Shown piece after piece: positions 35,572 through 49,021 of a DNA stretch of 64,000 nucleotides. Position numbers and translations under genes: made by a program. The stretch is taken from NCBI GenBank assembly GCA_019454045.1, contig SKCR01032770.1, forward strand, positions 247,440 through 311,439, in the 5' to 3' direction. The notes beneath the pieces were generated by a model. That model worked only from the letters and a program-made list of their open reading frames with translations, had not been told where the DNA came from and did no database searches. Positions within the stretch are counted from its first letter, which is position 1. Each line of letters starts with the position of its first letter. This DNA is from Zanthoxylum bungeanum. Lineage: Eukaryota; Streptophyta; Magnoliopsida; Sapindales; Rutaceae.

Positions 35572-38500
35572 CACTACAATATTATTGGCTTTTAGCATCG
35601 AAAAATTTCATCGCTAAAGGTCTTCTACGTCGAAGTAAAATTTTGACACGAAAGCTTGATCGAGGAAGATATTTATGTTAAAAATCGATTTCGACGCTAA
35701 AAATATGTTATCAGTGAGGAAATGATTTGTCCCTAAAAGTATTTATCTTTAGTGTCGAAAATCATTTTTGACGCTAAAAGTAAATACTTTTAGCGTCGAA
35801 ATAGGTTTTTGACGCTAAATATCTTCATCGACAAATCTTTCGCGTCAAAATTTTACTTCGACGCAGAAGACCTTAAGCGACGAATTGTTTCGACGCTAAA
35901 GTTGAAAAATAATAAAATAAAAATAAAAATTTGTTATAATTAATTTTAAAAACTAATTATAACAAAATTGACATTATAATTAATTTCAAACTAAATTCCA
36001 TTACAAAAGTAATTAAATTTTTAGAAAACATAAGAATGTCATTACAATTTTTTTATAAAAAAATTATAACAATGATATCTTTATTGATATAAAAATAAAA
36101 TTATAAAATTTATCACAATAAACAAACATAAAATAGTAATCAAAATAATAAACTATAATTTTCTGTGTATTTTCTGTTTTTCATCATCTTCACTTCCATA
36201 TTCTTCATCTTCACTTTATTTATTTTTCATTTTCTTCACCATCTTCATTGCTACCATTTCTTCATCTTCATATTGTAGGGTTGGTGCTCGGAGTGCCAAT
36301 CCGGATCGTATTTATGTCTGATTCATGAATACGAATAATGCTTTTTTTCCATAATATTACTTATTTAATGGTAGCACCTCTTGTCTTTTATATACATATT
36401 CGATCTAATTATGATTAGCGCCACTATAAGTTGTATATCCTTAAATAAAGTCCCTAATCAAGATTTGCTAACGCAAGTCGGTTAGTAAAATCCACTGAGA
36501 CCAGTACATATCGTATATCGTGACTTGGTCCAATGGTTTATCCCAATAAACCATGAGTCTCGGGAGACTCATATAAACATGTAGGTATTTATTTGATAAA
36601 CACTGAATGACTCACTGAAGATTTCCTAATATATGGTACACCAACGTCAATAGGAATTTTCTCGAGTTGAGCGAACATAGTGGTCTCTCGACTTGAGATA
36701 CCACTGTGGATATATCAGTTATCATCCACACTTTGATGCCAATCACGTCATCGATCTATTTAGATCAGACCTCCATCTGTTCGTTGGGTGTGGACTGATG
36801 TTCATGATATCCAATGCGATACAAGATAGAACCCGTCAGTTTTGTGTACAGGGTATAGGTATCCTACATGTGTTTGTGATATAGTAAATCTATGACTGTG
36901 GTATAACTTCGGAAGCGAGTTCCGAGTGTTGTTTAGAGATCGTAAATTTGAAAGTCGACTATATTATACCATAAGGATTTGACGTTCTTATCTACATCTC
37001 AGGTATAATATGGATAGCCTGTGACCGAAGGATTATACATATGCAATGACCTCGACTTGCATAGTTTAGTGAGATTATCTCTGGTCGTCATAATTCATAA
37101 GTGGGTGAATTATGGACATGAAATCGGATTTCGTGACGAATAAACCTAAACTTAGAGAGTCCCACAATATGAAGTATACATGTTGAGCACTTGGGCAACA
37201 CGTTATGAATAATACAGAATATTCATAATACTTCACCGGATTAAATGAGTTAATTTGAATCGTTTAAATGGCTAAACGAAAACACATGCTTTAGAGGATT
37301 TTGGTCAAATAATAATTAATATGTATTTATATTTGATACAAAATTTGATTTGATACATATTAATTAATTGTCAAATGAGACTTTGACACATGTCATTAAT
37401 ATATGTATTTGTTATTTATTGTAAATAAAAATACATATATAATAATTATTATATTAATTAATTATTTAGATATTTAAATGTTAAATATTTGAATAATTAG
37501 ATAATATCCATATTACATAAATATTATGCAATATGTTTAATTATTATTGGTTATATGTGGCATATCTCTAATTAAGCTTTAAATGTGCATATTTGATTTG
37601 TCAAAGTTAAAGATTATCTTATTTAATTGAATTAAATTATAAAAATGACCATTTTACCCCCACCTAAGTTGGTCAAGCTTGTTTTAAATTAGAAAATTTT
37701 GTTTTCTCTTTCCAATAAGCAACCATGGCCGAAAACTCCATCTCCAAAATACTCTCAAATTTACTTGATGATTCAAGGAAGAAAGGTGAAGAAAATCAAG
37801 AAAAAGACTTAAGAAATTAGAAGAATTAAAGGTAATTCTATATATCCCTAAGCTTAGAAAGTATGTTTCTTGTTTCTTGATGATCTAGTGAGATTATAGG
37901 GTTTCTTCTTTTCTAAAGAATTTGGGGTTTTTGATTTAGAGGATGGAATTGAAGGCTTGGTGCATATGTGAAGTTGTATTGAATGATATTAGTGTAATTT
38001 TGATTCAATTTGGTAATTTGATGATATGTTGCCATTTTAGAGTGTTATGACTATTTTTGTAATGCCTATAATTGTTCTTGGGTACTTCATTGGTGGTGGC
38101 TTGGATTGGCGTTAGTATTAATATGATTGATATTAAGAAAGTTGGATTAAAGCATGAAAAATTGATAATTTTTATTACAAAATCATATTTGGAAAAACTG
38201 TGTTTATTGTGATGAAAATTATGTCATATAAATGTATTGGATGTGTTTTGGGTGTTGGAACAATTATCGAAAACTGTTTCGGAGTTGAAATAAATGAAAA
38301 CGGCGAAAAACGGTGTTACCGGGTGACTTTTGAGCCAACCGGGTGACGGCTGCCCAAACAGTGAATTGGTCACTGTTCAAGCAGCACATGAATTGCCCTA
38401 ATACTATTGGGACTGACCTGGGCAGCCCCCATGTTCATTGGGTGGTCGATTCGGTCAAAAACATTTTTATGCCAATTTGCGGAAAAATATTTTCGTAAAA

Positions 38501-39230
38501 ATTTTGCGACGTTCCTTAATTATTTATGTCGTTATTTGATATCGAATAATTATGTTTAGGTGAAATATGAATAAATTATTCATATTGGATATTGAATAAT
38601 TTATTCGGTAATTTAAAAAGTTTTAAAATTATGATTTCACCCGAACCGAGACCTTTCATGACGCCCGCACCAAAACCCCAACACATATACTCTCATATAA
38701 ACAAAATAAAAACATTGGATGTTAACATAAAATAGAAAAATCAAACAAAACTCTTAAGGAAAAAGAATAAGAGAGGAAAAAAGTGAGAATACAATAAATG
38801 AAAAAGTAAATGAATATTTATAGGCAAAAAAAAAAAAACCTTTAGAAAGGTCCTCAAATAGCGGGAATTATTTCCACCATCGAAAATTTTTCACTAAATA
38901 TCAAAAATTTAAATATGATTTTAGAAGGTAATAAATTTAAATTTTAGAATACGAGAAATTCAAAAATTTAAATTTACCATTTAGAGTCAAAATTCAAATT
39001 CGACGCTAAAGGTCTATGATTTTGCGTAGAATTAAATTTTTCAACCCTAAAAGATATTTTTTTTATGACTTTTTGCTTCGAAAAACTAATTCATCCCTAA
39101 AAATTTTGATATTTTAAAAAAAAAACTCCAGCCTTCAAAAATTATATATAAATTTTTGACATTTAACGTTGAAATTAATTTCGACGCTAAAGTTGTTCGA
39201 TGCTAAAGGTCTTTTTTCTTGCAGTTAGTG
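35572..39230. mobile_element. Non-autonomous CACTA (En/Spm)-like element, split by a solo LTR
   Basis: Begins CACTACAATATTATTGG and ends CTTGCAGTTAGTG, i.e. CACTAACTGCAAG inverted, so both ends carry CACTA. Subterminal repeats of TTTAGCGTCGAA and its complement TTCGACGCTAAA cluster at 35,590-35,900 and 38,990-39,215, as is usual for transposase binding in CACTA elements. Without the inserted solo LTR it is about 1.25 kb. No transposase is present. The 3-bp flanks (TGT and GAG) do not match, so the TSD is lost or an end is slightly misplaced. Confidence 0.82.
36274..38683 (+). mobile_element. Solo LTR, copy B
   Basis: Starts TGTAGGGTTGGTGCTCGGAG and ends AAAACCCCAACA, with a perfect 5-bp TSD, CATAT. 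2,410 bases, same family as copies A and C, no interior. It sits inside the CACTA-like element, so it is the younger of the two. Confidence 0.93.
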
Positions 39231-39811
39231 GAGATAACGGGGAAGTACTACTGACTTTTAATATTGTGGTTAGGGGTGAGCATTGATTCCGATTCTATCT
39301 GGAACCGGTTGGAACCGAATCGATTTCTGGGTTTGGAACCGAAACCGGTTGTAACAGGTCCGGTTCCGGTTCTAAAAATGAAGAAACCGATTTTAACAGG
39401 TCCAGTTTCGATTCTAAACTGGTCGGAATCGGAACCGGACCATAAAACCTGTTTCTGGAACCAAATATAGAATCGATTTCTGCCTAGGGGAGCCTCGCGA
39501 CACTGAGCATCAGACATTCGAGCGTCACCACGCTAACCCTTGCAAGTTGCGATGTCAGGGCGTTTAGCTCACATAGTTGCCTCGAATTATAGGAGAATGT
39601 CGTGACTCCTAACTTCTGCGTTGTGACACCGAGGGATGATGAGTACTAAAACTTCATTTTCTTCATTCTTGAGCTTCCAGACTCCGATTTGGTCCCTGTT
39701 TTTTCCTACAGACTCGTATCGAAATTTAATTTTCATTAAAAATTTTTAAAATTAAGGTAATTTAAAACCGGATCGGAACCGAATGATAGGGTATCCTATT
39801 TAATTGGGTAG

Positions 39812-41037
39812 TGATAAGTGCACGAAAGTGTACTTTGAACATCGCTAACTCGGCTTAATTATCATGTATTTAATCTTAATTAGATTTTATTTTATGCTTT
39901 GTTATTAGGAGCAATGGAATATGAAGAATAGAGCAATTACACATGTTTCGGGACCTAACGGACGCATCGAAAGCACTTGGGAATAACGAAAACGAAGAAG
40001 CCGTAAAGGCTAAAAGAACCAGCAGGCGCCGCGGCGCTCAAGTTCTTGGCGCCGCGGCGCCCTCAGCAAAAGCATGCCATACAACATGGCCGAGGATTGG
40101 GCACCGCATCCCCAGTTTTTGGCACCGCTGCGCCCCGGAAGAGTCCCATAAGCTTACTTTAGTCGTGTTTTGTGCATATATGGACTCCATTACTTCTCTA
40201 TATAAACCCAAGCTCGTCCTAAACCTTAAAAAGAGAGAAAACCGGAGAGAAATAAAGGAGAAACACACATCAAAGAGCCAAAAACACAATTTCGAGAGAG
40301 AATGACGAAGAACTTCAAGCCAACATGACGTATCTCTGATCTATCAAGGCTATGTCTCTCTTCTGCATGGAGAACTAATATCCTAAGCAAAACTAAGGAT
40401 AAACTCTGTATTTGAATTCTTATGTTTATGTTCTTGATTCTTAAATACTCTTAAACGTTTAATACAATTGATGTTTGTTAATTTTTAATTATCTTTCAAT
40501 TTATGAATCTGGAAACTATGTTTATTCAACTTGCATATAGATTCAATCTTGCTTTTTCTATGTGTGATTGGGGAACCCAGTTGTGACTGGTAAAATTATT
40601 ATACGAGTTGGTCTTCTGCTGTAGAATTTTTTGAGGGTATATTGTCGACGTTAGATAGGTCGTAATGATAACTTTGTGTGATGTTAACATAGAGAAGAAA
40701 AATCATCAATTACCTTAAAATTTAATATGCGTAGAATTGAATATCTTTCGATTGTTGGTTTGGGATGTGAAACCTTCAATTGAGTAATAAAAGGAATTAA
40801 CAACTGAACATAGGAATTTGATACAAGAAGGATTCCCGACGCTTTGCTGTCTCTCTCTATCGATATCTTTTAATTATTTTTATTAATCTTTACTTTAATT
40901 AACAATTCAATCTATATCTTTTCATTATGTTACTGCTAACATTTTTTTTACGTAAATTAGTTCTTTGTAACCATCTCTCTGAGGAATCGACACCCCAACT
41001 ATACTGCGATAACCGTAAGTACTTTTTGGGCGTAATT
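39812..41037 (+). repeat. 5' LTR of the Athila/Tat element
   Basis: 1,226 bases. A TATATAAACCC box at about 40,199 is followed by an AGAGAG-rich leader. A GC-rich patch, GGCGCCGCGGCGC, lies near 40,020-40,070. Confidence 0.92.
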
Positions 41038-41043
41038 AAAATT

Positions 41044-41061
41044 TGGCGTCATTACCGGGGA
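41044..41061 (+). other. Primer-binding site of the Athila/Tat element
   Basis: TGGCGTCATTACCGGGGA, six bases after the LTR. It is a mutated form of the Athila-type site TGGCGCCGTTGCCGGGGA, which is thought to pair with tRNA-Asp. Confidence 0.85.
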
Positions 41062-41249
41062 GACAATTTATAAGCAAAAGAAGCAGGTTTGCTTGGTCAA
41101 CAACAAAAGCGGTAACTTCGTTCCATCTTATTTTTTGTTATCATTTACTTTTTTATTTTATTTTATTTCAATTTCAATTTTAGTTTAGATTTTGATTTTT
41201 AGTTTATTCTTTTTTATTTTTGTTTCTCATTTTATTTGTGTTTAAGTGC

Positions 41250-42369
41250 ATGCCTAGACTTAGAGATTGGTTGGGTAGATTTGTTAAAGTTAACGTGGAA
41301 GATTCAGACTCAGAAACTCTATTCAAAAACCTTTCTGCCACACCATCTACATCTAGCACAGATACCATGAGTGATTACGAGAGACCACCTATTAGATCTC
41401 TTGAGGAGTACCTTCACCCCACTCGCACAACTACACCATCATACATAATGTTTCCTCCTAATATACCACATATAGATTTTAAACCCGGAATGATACAGTA
41501 TCTCCCAACCTTTCATGGTTTGGAGAACTAGAACCCTTATGTGCACATTAGAGAGTTTGAAGAGATCGTAGCGACTTTCTATGATCGATTTGGGACTACA
41601 GACACAATTATACTTAAGTTCTTCCCATTTGCCCTTAAGGATAGAGCTAAGAGCCGGTTGTATTCTTTGAGACCTAAGTCAATAGGATCATGGGCAGAGA
41701 TGACATATGCATTCTTTAACAAATACTGCCCATACCATAAAATGAATGTCCTAAAAAGACAAATCTCTACCTTCTCCCAAAAAGACAGTGAAACTGTTTA
41801 TCAAACGTGGGAGATGTTTAAAGAGATGTTAACTAGTTGTCCTCACCACGGGTATGAGAGTCGGCGCTTAGTGAGTTATTTTTATGACTGTGAGCTCCAA
41901 TTTGTTGAGACAATGTGCAATGGTAAGTTCATCAGAAATGACCCTGATGAGGCGTTAGAGTACTTAAATGACCTAGCTAAGAAATCTCACATTTGGACTG
42001 GATCTAATACCTTGGATAGCACTAATATGACACGTTCCACTCCTCTAGCAGAGGCATACACTACTTTAGGGAAGATGATAGTCTTAAAGCACATGTTGAG
42101 CTATGAACTAGAGAGATAAGAGATTTAAAATCCAAATATGGCAAAACTATGCATGCAGTGGCCCAGTTAGAACCTTAAGGGGTATGTTTTATGTGTAAGG
42201 GAATTGACCATCCTGCCCAAGAGTGTCCTTTATACGGTGAGATAAGGAAAACATATGAGGAACAATGCAATGCCTTCGGAATACAAGAAACCTTATACAC
42301 CGTATTCAGATACTTATAATCCTGGTTGGCGGAATCACCCCAATTTCAGTTGGAAACATGAGTCCCAAC
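41250..42369 (+). pseudogene. Athila/Tat Gag, broken
   Basis: The Gag frame starts at MPRLRDWLG (41,250). A TAG at 41,529-41,531 interrupts it in frame; the frame then continues with FPFALKDRAKSRLYSL and AFFNKYCPYHKMNVLKRQI, which are typical of the Athila/Tat capsid region. A stop and frame shift follow at about 42,119. A CCHC-like knuckle, CFMCKGIDHPAQEC, is at about 42,189-42,230. The frame is then cut at 42,369 by solo LTR copy C and resumes after 44,804 with an NAPQYHIPTN-type segment. Gag would form the particle; this copy cannot. Confidence 0.88.
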
Positions 42370-44804
42370 TGTTTGGATTGGTGCTCAGAGCGCCAATCCG
42401 GACCGTATTTATGTTTGATTCATGAATACGAACATCCATTAATTCCATAAAATTATTAATTAGTGGTTGCACCTCTTGTTTTTATATACGTATTCGATCT
42501 AAATATTATTATATTGAAACTAAATGTGGTTTAGTGATATGTATATATTAGACAAAGGCCCGATAATATATAATGCAGTACACAGTTACAAAGTTAGTTT
42601 GTAATTGACATTGGGAAGTGTTACTGCTAAATGTATATTATCAAATAAAGTTCCTGGTCAAGATTCACTAACACGGGTCGGTTAGTCAAATCCGTAAAGA
42701 CCAGTACATGTCGTATATCGAGACTTGGTCCGATGGTTTACCCCAATGAACTATGAGTCTAGAGAGACTCGTATAGACGTGTAGGTGTTTATAATAGATA
42801 AACACTGAACGACTCACCGAAGATTCTTAATGGATGGTACACCAATGTCAATAAGAATCTTCTCGGGTTGAGTAGCATAGTGGTCCTTCGACTTGAGACA
42901 CCACTGTGGATGTATGAGACATCCTCCACACTTAGATGGCAGTCACGTCACCGATCTATTTAGATCAGACCTCCGCATGTTCGTTGGGTGTGGACCGATC
43001 CTCAGGATATCCTGTCTGTGTCAAGATAGGATCCGTCAGTTCTGTGTACAGAGCATAGGTAGTCCATATATAATTAGCAGTCTGTTAAATCTGTGGCCAC
43101 AGTAAACTTCATAAGTAAGTTCCGAATGTTATTTAGAGATTGCTAATAAATACGTCGACGGGATAATACCTATAGAGATTTGACGTTTACATCTATATCT
43201 CTGGGATTATCCGGATACCTGTGACGGAGAGATTATACGCATGCAATGACCTCGACCAGTATGATTCAGCTAGTTTATCTGTGGTCGTCATAATTTACGG
43301 GTGGGAAAATTATGGACACGAAATTAGATTTTATGACGGATATACCTGAATCTATAGAGTCTCACTAATGAAATATACTCATAGAGCACTATGGCAACAT
43401 TTATAAATAATTCTGATTATTTGTAAGTCGTTTAAACGTTAAACGAAAAATACATGTGTAGGGACCCAATAGTCATTTCTTAATTTTTGTGTATTTGCAT
43501 TTAATGATAGATTTTATCAAATACACATTAATTAATTGTCAAATTGAGATATTTGACTTATATCATAAATATATATGTATTTTATATTTAATGTAAATAT
43601 AATACAGATATTTAATATATTTGTATTTAAATAATTATTTAATTGTTAAATGATTAAATTAATTAAAGATACAAATATCCTAAAGTTGTGATAATTGTTG
43701 AGATGACTTAAATTTGCTTTATTTGACTTTAAGAAAATCATTAAATGGTTTGATGATGGCTTTTACAAGTTGATAAAGCAAATTAAATGAAACAAATAAA
43801 ATCTAGATATTTACCTACACCAATTTCGGCCAAGGCTATTTTTGGAGAAGGTATATATTTTTTTGTTTTATTTTTAGTTTAACAAGTTCATTTGATACAA
43901 AATAACATAATAGAGTTGAGAGAAAAAGGCTTGGAGGCTAAAGAAGAAAGCTTAGAAAAATCATGCTTTTGTAAGTTTTTCTTTAAAGCTTTCAACATAG
44001 AAAATGTTTCTAACATCCTTAGCTTCATCTTGTGTTGCTTTGATGTGGTCTCTCTACTTATAGTTTGTGCTTTAATTGTTGTGAACTTGAATGAAAGATG
44101 TGTGTATGTAAGTAGCCTTGAAATGGTTTCAAAGGCTTACTTTTGATTTTTAGAAAATCAAAGTTGTCATTCTAGAGTTAGTAACCACTCCTTGGTGACC
44201 TATAATTGTTCTAGAGTTATTTCAAAGTGGTGAGGCTTGATTGGTGAAGTATTGAATTGATTAAAGTGTTGGATTTTGTAAATTTGGTGAAATTGGCCAA
44301 TTTGATGAAATTGTAAAATTAGGGTTCTTAACCCACTCCAAATTTGGGGATTTTCATATATGTGATGTATTATGGTATGAATATGATGCATGTAAAATTT
44401 TAGGTTGATTGGATTTGATCTCGGCATGTTTTGAACTAAAGGGACCAAATTGCAATTAATTGAAAATTTTGGGTGGCTCACGGCATTAGACTAAAATTTG
44501 GGAATTTGTGTGAAATCTGATTTTCATGCATTAGATGTGTTGAAAAATATTTTAGAAATGATTTAGAATCATCCAAAATTGTATTTGACAACTTTTGGAC
44601 TAAAATGATAAACTTACAAAATTTTGGGGCAATTCGGTAATTACCAAGAAATTTGATTTCTTGTGTAATTTTTCAGAATTTGATAATTGGATAATTAAAT
44701 AAATAAGTTTATTTAATTGATTCGAGAAAAAGTTTTGAAATCGAAAAATTTTGATTTTCCACTATTCCGCTGCGTTACTGATATTCCTCCTTAAAACCCC
44801 AACA
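42370..44804 (+). mobile_element. Solo LTR, copy C
   Basis: Starts TGTTTGGATTGGTGCTCAGAG and ends TTAAAACCCCAACA; a perfect 5-bp TSD, CCAAC, flanks it. 2,435 bases, the most complete copy of this family in the window. Removing it restores continuity of the Gag region of the Athila/Tat element. ORFs inside are unsupported. Confidence 0.94.
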
Positions 44805-46030
44805 CCAACAACCCACTCAACCATCACAGCCTAGAAGTTACAATGCCCCCCAGTATCACATACCAACCAATTCCAGAAACTCCTTAGAAGATACTATACA
44901 AGCATTTGTAGAGGCCCAAAAAAAAACAAATCAAAGGTTTGAGTCATTAATAGCTTAGAGTCAAGTTTCTAAATTGACTAACTTGTTAAATGTGCACAAG
45001 TCGGGAAAATTCTCATCTTAGGCACAACCAAATCCGCGAGGACAACACATGGCACAGGTTGACCATAATACATCCAATGTAAAAGATCTTAATGCCATAA
45101 CCACTCGGATTGGTAAAGAGATAAATGTGCAGGTAACTTCCAACACTAAAGGTGACACCACAGGTAGTGATGCAGATATTCTTCACGAAGACCAAGTGGT
45201 GCAGAGCCCAGTTTGAGTACCTTTCCCTCAAGCTCTTAGGCCTACTGCGAGAGCTGCAGATCCTAATGGTGAGATCCTAGAACATTTAAAGTAAGTAAAG
45301 ATTAATCTTCATTTGTTACATGTGATCAAATAGGTTCCCACAGACGCGAAGGTTCTAAAGGATCTATGTACCATGAAAAGAAAGCATCATGTGAAAAAAA
45401 CTGCATTCCTGACAGAGCAAGCGAGTGCAGTGATTGACCAGGGGGCCCCACAAAAATACAAAGATCGAGGATGCTTGCTTGCCACATTGGCACATATGAG
45501 TTCGGTCAGGCTTTATTAGATTTAAATGCTTGTGTTAATCTTATGCCATATTCTATCTATGTGCGGCTAGGACTTTGAGAGATTAAACCTACATCTGTGG
45601 TTTTACAGTTAGCTGATCGCTCGATCAGAACACCGCGGGAGTAGTTAAAGATGTTTTACTTCAAATTGATAAATTCTACTACCCTGTTGATTTTTTTATT
45701 TTAAATACACAGTCTGTGGTTAAAACTGAGTCAAAAATTTCTCTCATTTTATGTAGAACTTTCCTTGCTACAGCGAACGCCCTTATTAATTACAGGAATG
45801 GTATTATGAATTTATCATTTGGGATATGACATTAGAAGTGAATATTTTTCACATTGGGAAACAACCATAAGATGATGATGAGTGTCCTCATACATATCTG
45901 ATAGACACAGCCGTGCCAGCAATAGCTTCCATACAACATGACTCTAACCCACCTGAACATCTTCTTCTTAATTCTGAAATTTTAGATACTATTGAATACA
46001 CTATAATTCCTGATATTTCTACTGGCTTTT
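44805..46030 (+). pseudogene. Athila/Tat Gag tail and protease region, broken
   Basis: Frames with many stops. Pieces recognisable by position and content are a Gln-rich Gag tail near 44,830-44,960, a KRKHHVKKTAFLTEQASAVI segment near 45,375-45,435 (usual before the protease), and an LLDLNACVNLMPYSIY segment near 45,510-45,560, where family members carry the protease active-site DLGAS. The Gly-Ala-Ser part reads NAC here, so the protease would be inactive. Confidence 0.7.
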
Positions 46031-46056
46031 CTATTTTGCATAATCATGGAACATGA

Positions 46057-47800
46057 GTGTGGCAGCCACAGTTTGAGGCTCTACCAGGAGATAGAGAGAA
46101 ACCAAAGCCTTCCATAGCTGAAACACTAAAGGTTGAACTGAAGACATTACCAGAAGGTCTTCAACATGCGTTTCTTGGACCATGTGATACCTTTTCTGTT
46201 ATTATTTCATCTGAATTAAGTGCATCGCAAAGTGAAAAATTACTTGGCATATTGAGTGAGCATAATTCTACACTAGGTTAGACCATGGTTGTTATTAAAG
46301 GTGTTAGCCCATTGATTTGCTCCCACAAGATTCACCTAGAAGATGGAGCTATCCCTCGCAGAGATCCGCAACGTATACTTATCCCCACTATGAAAGAAGT
46401 TGTGAGAAATGAAGTGATAAAATTGATAGATGCGGGTATTATATACCCAATTACTGATAGTAAATGGGTTAGTCCTACACAGGTTGTCTCTAAGAAGTCA
46501 GGTGTTACTGTCATGCAGAATAAGGAGGAGAACTTGTTCCTACCATGGTAGTCACAAAATGGCGTATGTGTATAGATTATAGGAAGCTAAATACCGCTAC
46601 CCGGAAAGACCGTTTCCCACTTCCTTTTATTAACCAAATTCTTGATAGGGTAGCAGGTCACCCATTCTATTGCTTTTTAGATGTTTATTCTGGATACTAT
46701 TAAATTGAAATATCTTTAGAATATCATGATGAAACCACATTCACATGTCTGTTTGTTAATTATGCTTTCGTCGCATGCCATTTGGTTTATGTAATGCAGC
46801 TGCTACATTTCAAAGATACATGTTGAGTATTTTAGTGATATGATTGAGAAATGCATGGAAGTGTTTATGGATGATTTAACTATCTTTGGTCATTCTTTTG
46901 ATGAATGCTTACTTAATCTAAAGGTAGTGTTAGCTCGATGTCAAGAAAAATATCTTGTGTTAAATTGGGAAAAGTGTCACTTCATGGTTTCGTCAGGTAT
47001 TATTTTGGGTCATATTTTTTCTTCCATGGGTATTGAAGTAGAAAAATCAAAAATTGAGTTGATATCCAAGCTACCCATACCCAAAACTATGAAAGATGTT
47101 CAGTCTTTTCTTGGGCATGCTGATTCTTATATGAGGTTTATACAGAGTTTTTCTTCTATATCCAGACCCCTGTATAACCTCCTTGTTAAATATTCTTTGT
47201 TTGAATGGACACAAGAATGTGAAGATGCCTTCAAGAAGTTAGTCACTAAACTTATATCTGCCTCAATTATGCAACCATCTGACTGGACTTTGCTATTTGA
47301 AATTATGTGTGATGCTAGTGACTATGCAGTTGGAGCAGTTTTAGGACAAAGAAGAGAAGAGAAACCTTTTGTCATTTATTATGCTAGCAGAACTTTAAAT
47401 AGTGTTCAAATAAACTATTCCACAACTGAAAAAGAACTGCTAGCTGCAGTTTTTGCTTTGGATAAATTTCGTGCATACCTTATTGGCTCACCCATCACTG
47501 TTTTTTACTGATCATGCAGCTCTTAAGTACCTTCTTTCGAAGAAATATGCTAAGGCAAGATTGATTAGATGAAATATGTTGTTGTAGGAATTCGATCTAA
47601 CCATCAAGGACAAAAAAAATGTGTTGAAAATTTGGTGGCAGATCACTTATCTCGCTTGGAGTTTAACGACTTTACCGATGGCCCACCAATTCATGATGAT
47701 TTCCCTGATGAACATTTTTTTACGGTCACACGAGCACCATGGTATGCACATGTTGTCAATTATTTAGTTTCCGGTGAGTGTCCATCCATTTAGAGTGCAC
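46057..47800 (+). pseudogene. Athila/Tat reverse transcriptase and RNase H, broken
   Basis: Shows LEDGAIPRRDPQRI near 46,340, the start of reverse transcriptase with DSKWVSPTQVVSKKSG, and, after a badly damaged stretch at 46,550-46,840, the catalytic box FMDDLTIFG near 46,865 (the Athila form of YVDD). Then come DVQSFLGHADSY and a Gypsy RNase H with CDASDYAVGAVLGQR and YSTTEKELLAAVFAL near 47,415-47,460. Frames change near 46,550, 46,840 and 47,511. The element is inactive. Confidence 0.88.
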
Positions 47801-49021
47801 AAGATAAGTGTAAATTCCTGGTCGAGGTACGTAATTTTTATTGGGATGATCCATATTTATTTAAATACTGCTCTGAACAAATATTGCGACGTTATATTCC
47901 TGAAGATGAAGTTTTAAGTGTACTTATCTTTTGTCATTCCCATGCATGTGGAGGCCACTTTTCAGTAAAGAAAACTGCTACAAAAATCTTACAGTGTGGT
48001 TTTTATTGACCCACTATATTTAAGGTTCTGTCATTCTTGTGAAAAGTTTCAAAAATTAGGTGCACTCTCCCGTTGTCATATGATGCCTCTTAACCATATT
48101 CTTGGCATTGAAGTATTTGATTGTTGGAGTATTAATTTTATGGGGCCTTTTCCACCTTCTTTTGGATATCCTTACATTCTTCTTGCAGTAGATTATATGT
48201 CTAAATGGGTTGAGGTAATGGTGTGTCGAGCAAATGATAATACTACTGTTGTTAAATTCTTAAAGGAACATGTATTGTCATGTTTTGGTATTCCATGCGC
48301 AATTATTAGTGATCAAAGATCACATTTTTGTAATCGATCATTTAGGGTTTTGATGTGCAGGTATGGTGTGGTGCATAAGATTTCTACTGCTTATCACCCA
48401 CAGAAAAATGGCCAGGCAGAGTTAGCTAATAGAGAGATAAAATAAATATTGGAGAAACCGGTAAATCCCAACTGCAATGATTGGTCTTTACGACTTCCAT
48501 ATGTACTTTGGGCATACCACACTATTTACAAACCCTCATTTGGGATGTCTCCTTATAGGCTTATATTTAAAAAAATGTGTCATTTACCTGTTGAGTTAGA
48601 ACATATAGCCTATTGGGCTATTAAAACTCTTAACTTTGATCTGTGTACTGCAGGTACACAAAGGAAACTACAACTGACAGAATTTGAAGAGTTGAGGAAT
48701 GATGCGTATGACAAATCCCGCCACTACAAAGTAAAGATGAAAGCTGCCCATGACAAGCAGATAATGAGAAAAAATTTTGAGCCCAACCAAAAGGTCTATC
48801 TCTATGACTCCCGACTCCATCTTCACCTAGGCAAGTTGCGATCCAGATAGACCAGACCTTTTATTGTGAAGCAAGTTTTCCCCCATAGAGCTGTCAAAGT
48901 GGAAGATCCCATGGACGGTAGAGTGTTCAAAATCAATTGCCAGAGACTAAAACCGTTCTTGGACAATAAGATCACTTCAGCAGAGGATGCCCCACTTACT
49001 GACCCTACTTATGCGGATTGA
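47801..49021 (+). pseudogene. Athila/Tat integrase, broken
   Basis: An HHCC zinc region is visible as FCHSHACGGHFS near 47,930 and FCHSCEKFQKLG near 48,030, with a frame shift between them at about 47,995. In the core, the first catalytic acidic residue, normally in a GIDFMGPFP-type block, is Asn here (SINFMGPFP, near 48,130). The second Asp (IISDQRSHF, near 48,305) and the Glu (NGQAELANR, near 48,415) are kept. Stops follow at 48,443-48,445 and about 48,850. The C-terminal [20 protein letters not shown] block supports the Athila/Tat lineage. The frame ends at 49,021. Confidence 0.88.

Noticed and set aside
35572..35900. Regularly repeated motif that could suggest a CRISPR-like or satellite array
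   Set aside because: Spacing is irregular and both orientations occur; CACTA ends explain it as subterminal transposon repeats.
39248..39517. Overlapping ORFs on both strands rich in Gly, Thr, Pro and Arg
   Set aside because: They read through GGAACCGG motif arrays of the hAT-like MITE. The same holds for 50,164-50,473.
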